Source: Dermatemys mawii (taxonomy: Eukaryota > Chordata > Testudines > Dermatemydidae). Taken from it: 64,000 nucleotides of DNA. The translations under genes and the position numbers were made by a program. Positions 59,375-64,000 of the stretch are shown piece after piece (the stretch's first letter is position 1; each line of letters begins with the position of its first letter). Below the pieces are notes generated by a model that did no database searches, was not told where the DNA came from, and saw only the letters and a list, made by a program, of their open reading frames with translations. The DNA lies in assembly GCA_007922305.1 (NCBI GenBank), contig ML677334.1, positions 18,832,291 through 18,896,290 on the forward strand, given 5' to 3'.

Positions 59375-60414
59375 CAGGAGTGGGCAAACTATGGCCCGCA
59401 GGCCACATATGGCCTGCTGGCCATTTTCATCGGGCCTGTGAGCTCCTGACGGGGGGGCGGGGCCAGAGGCCCCATGCTCCTGGCTCAAGGGCCAGCTGGC
59501 AGGTGTGCTGGGCTCCTGTGCTCCCGGGCTGGGGGGAGCACACAGAGCCGATGGGCTCCGCGTTCCCTCGCCAGGGGCCGGGCTAAGCATGGTGTGCCGT
59601 GGATCCCCACACTCTGGGCCAGGTCCGCTCCCTGGCCGGGGGGTGGGGTCAAGCGCGGGGAGCTGCTGGGCTCCGCGTTCCGGGCCAGGCCTGTCCCCGA
59701 TCCCTGGCCGGGAGCCCGGCAGAACGCTGGAATCCGCGGGGCCCCGCCCTCTAGCCAGCAGCTGGGCTTTTGTTCCGCGGGCCCCCTGAGCTCCCTGGCT
59801 GGGGGCCAGGTCGAGCACTGGGAGCCGCAGTGCCCCATGCTCTCTGGCCGGGGGCCAGGTTGCGCAGCGGAGCACGGGGCCCCGCGCTCCCTGGCAGGGC
59901 TGGGTCGAGGAGTGCCCCGCTGAGTAAGGTAAGCAAACTGGGGGTTAGGTGGTGGGGTCCCAGGGGTGGTGGTTAGGGTGGAGGGATCTCGGGAGGGGGC
60001 AGTCAGGGAACAAAGCCAGGGGGCTTAGATGAGAGTGGGGTCCCCGGGGGGGTGGTTAGGGTGAGGAGAACTCGGGAGGGGGCAGTCAAGGAACAAAGCA
60101 GGGGGGCTTGAGGGTGGTGGTTAGGGTGGGGGATCTCTGGAGGGGGCAGTCGGAACAAGGAACAGGGGGGTTTAGATGGGGGTGGGGTTTTGGGGAGGCA
60201 GAGTGGGGGGGGTTCCGGAGGGGGCGATCAGGGGACAAGGGGCGGGGGTCTTGGGTCGGGGATTCCGAAGGGGGCTGTCAGGGGGTGGGAAGTGAGGGGG
60301 GTTGGATAAGGGGTGACAGGCTGTTTCGGGGGGGGCCCAGCCTTCCCTTCCCGGCCCTCCGCACAATTTTTAATCCCAATGTGGCCCTCGGGCCAAAAAG
60401 TTTGCCCACCCCTG
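59375..60414. mobile_element. hAT non-autonomous element, 1040 bp, TSD CACTAGAA
   Basis: The perfect 8-bp duplication CACTAGAA (59367-59374, 60415-60422) flanks ends CAGGAGTGGGCAAACT and AGTTTGCCCACCCCTG-type. The interior is very GC-rich and contains tandem repeats (about 59968-60180). No transposase is present. Long open frames (for example 59369-59875 on the minus strand, 60108-60728 on the plus strand) are products of composition. Confidence 0.92.
59968..60180 (+). repeat. Tandem repeats of about 85 bp in the hAT element
   Basis: Units containing gtggttagggtg, gggagggggcagtc, ggaacaaagc and gggggctt recur about three times (near 59968, 60052 and 60115), with unit-length differences. The array is G-rich on this strand. 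Confidence 0.75.
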
Positions 60415-62226
60415 CACTAGAAGGTAATCCTAATTGCTTTTTAATAGAGGCTTACTGTATTGCAAAAATATTTTTTTTTATAATATACAGGAAATATGCA
60501 AATAGTTCTAAAGAAGTGATCCTTTTCTTCTATGAAACGTTGAGACTGGGAGTTGGAATTTCTCCAGTACTGAATGCTACTGCTAAATGCCATAAGAGTC
60601 CTTGGACTGTCAGTGCCAAAGGGGTGAGAGGGTGGCAAATTCAGTTCTCAGAAATCCATCTGGATCCAAGTTCCTGCTTCCTGGAAAACAAATGCAGTAT
60701 ACATGAGCCACTTCAATATCTGCTGTAAATTGCTTTTGTATATAGTTGTACAGAACTGCAAGTAGCATTACTTTAAAACGGGTCTGTGTTTTTTCTTGAT
60801 TACTGACAGTTCTTATCGGGTATATTAGACGTATATTAAGTTTTCCTTCTGTTTGACACTTAATCTCTGGGTTTCATACCCTTCTAATACGTAAATATCA
60901 GTAGTTTGAGCATTACTGTGGGAGTTTTTGTTTGTTTGTTGTGCTCTGGTAAGTGCATGTCTACTTTATTTATTTGTTTAGGAAGACTCTGATCTGATTT
61001 GTGTAGGGAAAGACAGCTGCCCCATTTAAGTTGTTTGAGGAAGAGTTCCAAGGCCATGCAGATTGTGCACACACAATTTCTCAGTGTTTCACAGTTTTAA
61101 CAAGCAGTGAGGGCTTGGGTAGGGAGAAATACATGTTTAAATAGATTGAATAGCCAGACCTTTTATGTTTGTCCTTTTATAATGCATTTGTTTCACTGAA
61201 AGGCTCTGGGGCCTTTGAAGATGTTGCACTGTGTAGAGAACTTGCTTTACTGCCAATGGAGCAGAACAACAGGGGGTCAGGTTTTTTCCTCCACATACAA
61301 TAGCAGTATGAAAAGATGGGTATGAACAGATGGGGTTGGACCCCTCTAAAAGCTGTATCATGCTGCATACCATTTCAGATGTTTGAAATTCAGACCAGAG
61401 TCTTACGCCTTTCCTTGCTTTACTTACAGTTTTTGTAATCCTAGATTCTTATTTCATGTAGGGTTTTAGGAGACTGTGTTCTCTCTGGGACAGAGAGGGA
61501 TCAGGGCAGGAAAAACTAAGAGACACAGTCCCCTTCTCCTGCCACCCCAGATTTGAAAGTATCTTCTTTTCTTATTGGTCCTTTTGGTCAGTTGTCAACC
61601 AGGTTAATTGAGCTTCTTAACCCTTTACAAGTAAGTGATTCTGTACCTCTGGCCAGGAGGGATTGTATATTACTGCATACATAAAGATTGTTACCTTCCC
61701 TTTGTATTTATGACAGATGGTGATCTGGAAGCTTTCATTTTAACACAATAAAAATAGAATGCAGAAAGGTCTCATTCTGGAAATGGTAAAAGAAATGCAT
61801 AAGCAAGGATTTTCCCCTGTGCCTCTTCTCTGTATTTTCTCAGGCCAATGGCAAATTCCGCATATGTTTTTTGCAGAGTCAGGGTTAAGTTTCAAATGGC
61901 TAATAAAAGAAAAGACAAAGTTAAGGCAAACAAGAATGAAATCAACCTGCATCGGACTGCTTATTGCTTGTTCTTTTCCTGTGTGTATTCTGACGGATAA
62001 CATTCTACACATTCTCTTTTAAGCATTTCTCCTTACAGGGACACCTCATTTTCTTAAATGTAGTAGTCTTAGTATATGTACAACATACCTCAAGTGGCAG
62101 GTGACTAGGATAAGTGGGACAATAAAACCTTCCTTACAGTTTTAAGATGATAACGACTTTAAGATTCTACAGACATTTAGCTTTAAACAATTCATTGGGC
62201 TTTTTTCTTTTCCCTTCTCATTGCAG

Positions 62227-62331
62227 TAACATTCGTTGTTTCAAGATTGACCAACCCTCAGCTGGTGATGCTTCAGGAGCCCCGGCAGTGTGGAGTCATG
62301 GTTATACCGAAGCTTCGGGAGTTAAGAACAA
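62227..62331 (+). CDS. PHLPP1: PHLPP1 exon (LRR to phosphatase linker)
   Basis: A 105-bp exon between acceptor tctcattgcag and donor gtaagt. It reads NIRCFKIDQPSAGDASGAPA, then VWSHGYTEASGVKN plus AA. This is the junction between the repeat array and the PPM/PP2C catalytic domain; the SHGYTEASGVKNKL motif marks the start of the PHLPP1 catalytic module and differs from PHLPP2 as I recall it. Confidence 0.95.
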
Positions 62332-63976
62332 GTAAGTCCTGGTTTGGTGTCAGCACACAGTTGCTGTGCTGTTCCAACACTTCTGTGTTTAAAGAACAAA
62401 ACAAAACAAAAAAAAAACCTATAAAGAAACTCTTTTCATATGAGAAAGTTAGTTGGGAACATTTGTCTCACAAAAGCAGAGGCCATGGCATGACTTATAT
62501 CTGTAAACTAGGCCCCTGCTTGGCTCTCATATTTCTTCTTTGTTAAAGGAGTTGCTAAGATACAAGTGTAACTGCTGCATTTTGTCTATATAAGACTACA
62601 GTATTTGCACAAGACCCAAGTGCTTAAATGTATCTCTGCTCCTTGAAAAGCCCCTCCTATCTTTTGCTGAAGCATATGTCCCAAGCTGCTGGAAGAGGAG
62701 TGACTTAAACTGTGCATATTCCTACGCTACTGACTGGTCCCTTTTAATGGCTAAAGCAGCCCTTGACAAATGACATCTCAGGGGTCTGACATATTGATTG
62801 CTTAGGATTAACCCTAGCCCTAAACCTGGTTATATGATGCCAGCTCACTTTAATGGTCCACGAATAACTTCTAAAAATCTTTTTGCACTTCCAGTTGAGG
62901 TTTTCAAACACTTGAGTCAAGTGCCAACAAGCTTATACTCCACATTCTATTAAACTTAAATGATTATCACGTAGAGTAACAAAGACAACTTTAAGGGGCT
63001 AGAGGGGGAAGGGCAATTTAAACTATGGGGTTCTGTTTCCATCCCCCTCCACCCATTTACTCAATACAGCATGTGAAACAAGGTGTTGAAAAGAAAAACA
63101 GAACAGTAGAGGTACCAAGCTTGTTTGAGTTGACCAGTTCACCAAGGCTTGGCTGTGGTAGTGGTGCTGTGCACCAGGGTTGCTCAAATAGTGAATTGCT
63201 GACCTCTACATATGTGCTTGTTTTTAACACTACACCAGTTAGAAGCAAGAGTCAGAGAGCACAAAACAATCCATGGGATTGTTCATACCAGGTCCTGAGG
63301 GGTCGGAAGGTTTCCTCCTTAGCACTGATAGCTTAGTGAAAATAGAGTTGTAAACCTACTTTTCTTTGAATTTGTAGATTGATTATTACTGTCTGACGGC
63401 TATCAGTGGGCATGCATCCGCATCATAAAACCCATGTCACAGCTTATCTCATGGCAGTCTCAACAGTGGGGCCAAGATCTTGTATGGTGTGAACTACTCT
63501 TACTCTTAAAGGCACTTATTTACGTACTTTGATGAAGTGTGTTCAAGGGGCCAGTACGGAGAAGCTTGCTTTACGGCTTCCTGTGCTCACTTTTCATGGG
63601 TAAACTGAAGAATAAACAGTGCAGTAGCTTTCTCTGTTTTTACTACTAATTTTTTTTAAATCACAAAAATAGTCTGACTTCACATGCCAGAAAAGTTGAA
63701 AAATTATTAGGGGTCTCTGTTTCAACTTCTTTCTTGCTCTCGCTTTACCATGGAATTGAACAGTATCATAAATGTTACTTATGTTGTTAACTACCAGGAT
63801 TTGAAGTGAAACTTCATACCTCAAGAAAAGTTTGTGACGCTTATTATAATCTGATCTGCCTTCAAGCTGCACGTCTTGGTCAGAACAGTGAAAAAAAGAA
63901 TTGAGGAATGTTAAAATGCTCTTCTGGTACAAATGCTTATTTATCAAAACCTATTTCTGGTTTTCCCTTTCTTTAG
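62332..63976 (+). other. PHLPP1 intron, 1645 bp
   Basis: A (caaaa)-type A-rich stretch near 62400. I recognise no mobile element. The open frames at 63025-63336 and 63594-63947 have no splice context or family. Confidence 0.85.
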
Positions 63977-64000
63977 ACTGTGCGTGGCGGCTCTTTCAGC
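63977..64000 (+). CDS. PHLPP1: PHLPP1 exon, start of phosphatase domain (cut by window edge)
   Basis: After acceptor tttctttag the last 24 bases of the window complete Lys and read LCVAALS plus two bases. In the family this is the first strand of the PPM/PP2C fold, just before the metal-binding FDGD motif, which lies outside the window. The exon continues past the right edge. Confidence 0.92.

Larger units (their letters stand above)
56520..62226 (+). other. PHLPP1 intron, 5707 bp
   Basis: Holds a MIR fragment (57930-58075), a CA microsatellite (58575-58592) and the hAT element at 59375-60414. I see nothing I can name in 56520-57930, 58100-59370 and 60425-62226. Confidence 0.85.
17059..64000 (+). 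other. PHLPP1: PHLPP1 gene, central part (11 visible exons)
   Basis: Exons joined in phase give a continuous leucine-rich-repeat protein that runs into the start of a PPM/PP2C phosphatase domain. I recognise it as PHLPP1 rather than PHLPP2 from the order of conserved stretches (for example [37 protein letters not shown]). Known family role: a cytosolic and membrane-associated phosphatase that removes the hydrophobic-motif phosphate from AKT, PKC and related kinases. The PH domain and first repeats are left of the window; most of the catalytic domain and the C-terminal PDZ-binding tail are right of it. Visible introns measure 564, 3639, 1868, 3217, 4583, 10309, 451, 13441, 5707 and 1645 bp. 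Confidence 0.95.

Noticed and set aside
59369..59875. 168-codon minus-strand frame and overlapping plus-strand frames
   Set aside because: Entirely within the GC-rich filler of a hAT element with a perfect duplication; open on several frames at once because stops are rare in this composition.
60052..60140. TTAGGG motifs that could suggest interstitial telomere repeats
   Set aside because: Single motifs within an 85-bp repeat unit, not a TTAGGG array.
60108..60728. 206-codon plus-strand frame, the longest in the window
   Set aside because: Starts in G-rich tandem repeats of the hAT and runs across its right end into intron; no family, no splice context.
1..64000. Search for CRISPR arrays, operons, phage-like or other bacterial systems, tRNA and rRNA genes
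   Set aside because: The sequence is vertebrate intron and exon; none of these patterns is present, and the regular repeats seen are microsatellites or parts of transposons.

Overview
This window is vertebrate nuclear DNA, most likely from a turtle (Testudines) or another non-avian sauropsid. The reasons are widely spaced GT-AG exons of one conserved vertebrate gene and a repeat load of CR1 LINEs, many hAT elements with 8-bp target duplications, Penelope-like and DIRS-like remnants and solo LTRs. The turtle assignment rests on recognising these repeat types and was not searched. There are no operons, CRISPR arrays, tRNA or rRNA genes, and the one run of N (11016-11025) is an assembly gap.

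The only host gene I can support is PHLPP1, on the + strand. It encodes the PH-domain leucine-rich-repeat protein phosphatase that dephosphorylates AKT and PKC. Eleven exons are visible: 17059-17205, 17770-18000, 21640-21842, 23711-23771, 26989-27084, 31668-31823, 42133-42333, 42785-42947, 56389-56519, 62227-62331 and the first 24 bases of one at 63977-64000. All acceptors are AG, all donors are GT, and codon phase is continuous across every junction, giving about 506 codons without a stop. They cover most of the leucine-rich-repeat array and enter the PPM/PP2C phosphatase domain at the right edge. The PH domain and the first repeats must lie to the left, and the rest of the phosphatase and the C-terminal tail to the right.

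Everything else is intron. Bases 1-17058 (intron upstream of the first visible exon) hold DIRS-like inverted-repeat elements (601-1942) and a nest of elements at about 9050-14715. In that nest a CR1 LINE was hit by a hAT transposon carrying a dead transposase. The hAT was itself hit by an LTR element and by a small inverted-repeat element, and the same CR1 was hit separately by a solo LTR. The following introns hold a CR1 tail, a DIRS-like element with remnants of an ORF related to the LAP2-alpha domain (24170-26030), a mariner-like element ending 30 bp before an exon, several hAT elements with perfect 8-bp duplications, two fold-back hAT elements (43830-46061, 51096-52663), a Penelope-like GIY-YIG fragment inside the first of these, and a solo LTR on the minus strand near 47000-47628.

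I found no convincing undescribed functional system. The points most worth checking are the nested insertions as a relative dating record, the fold-back hAT family with a micro-inversion inside one arm, the transposon that may supply the branch point of a PHLPP1 exon, and the LTR-like element with in-frame 75-bp tandem repeats around an assembly gap.
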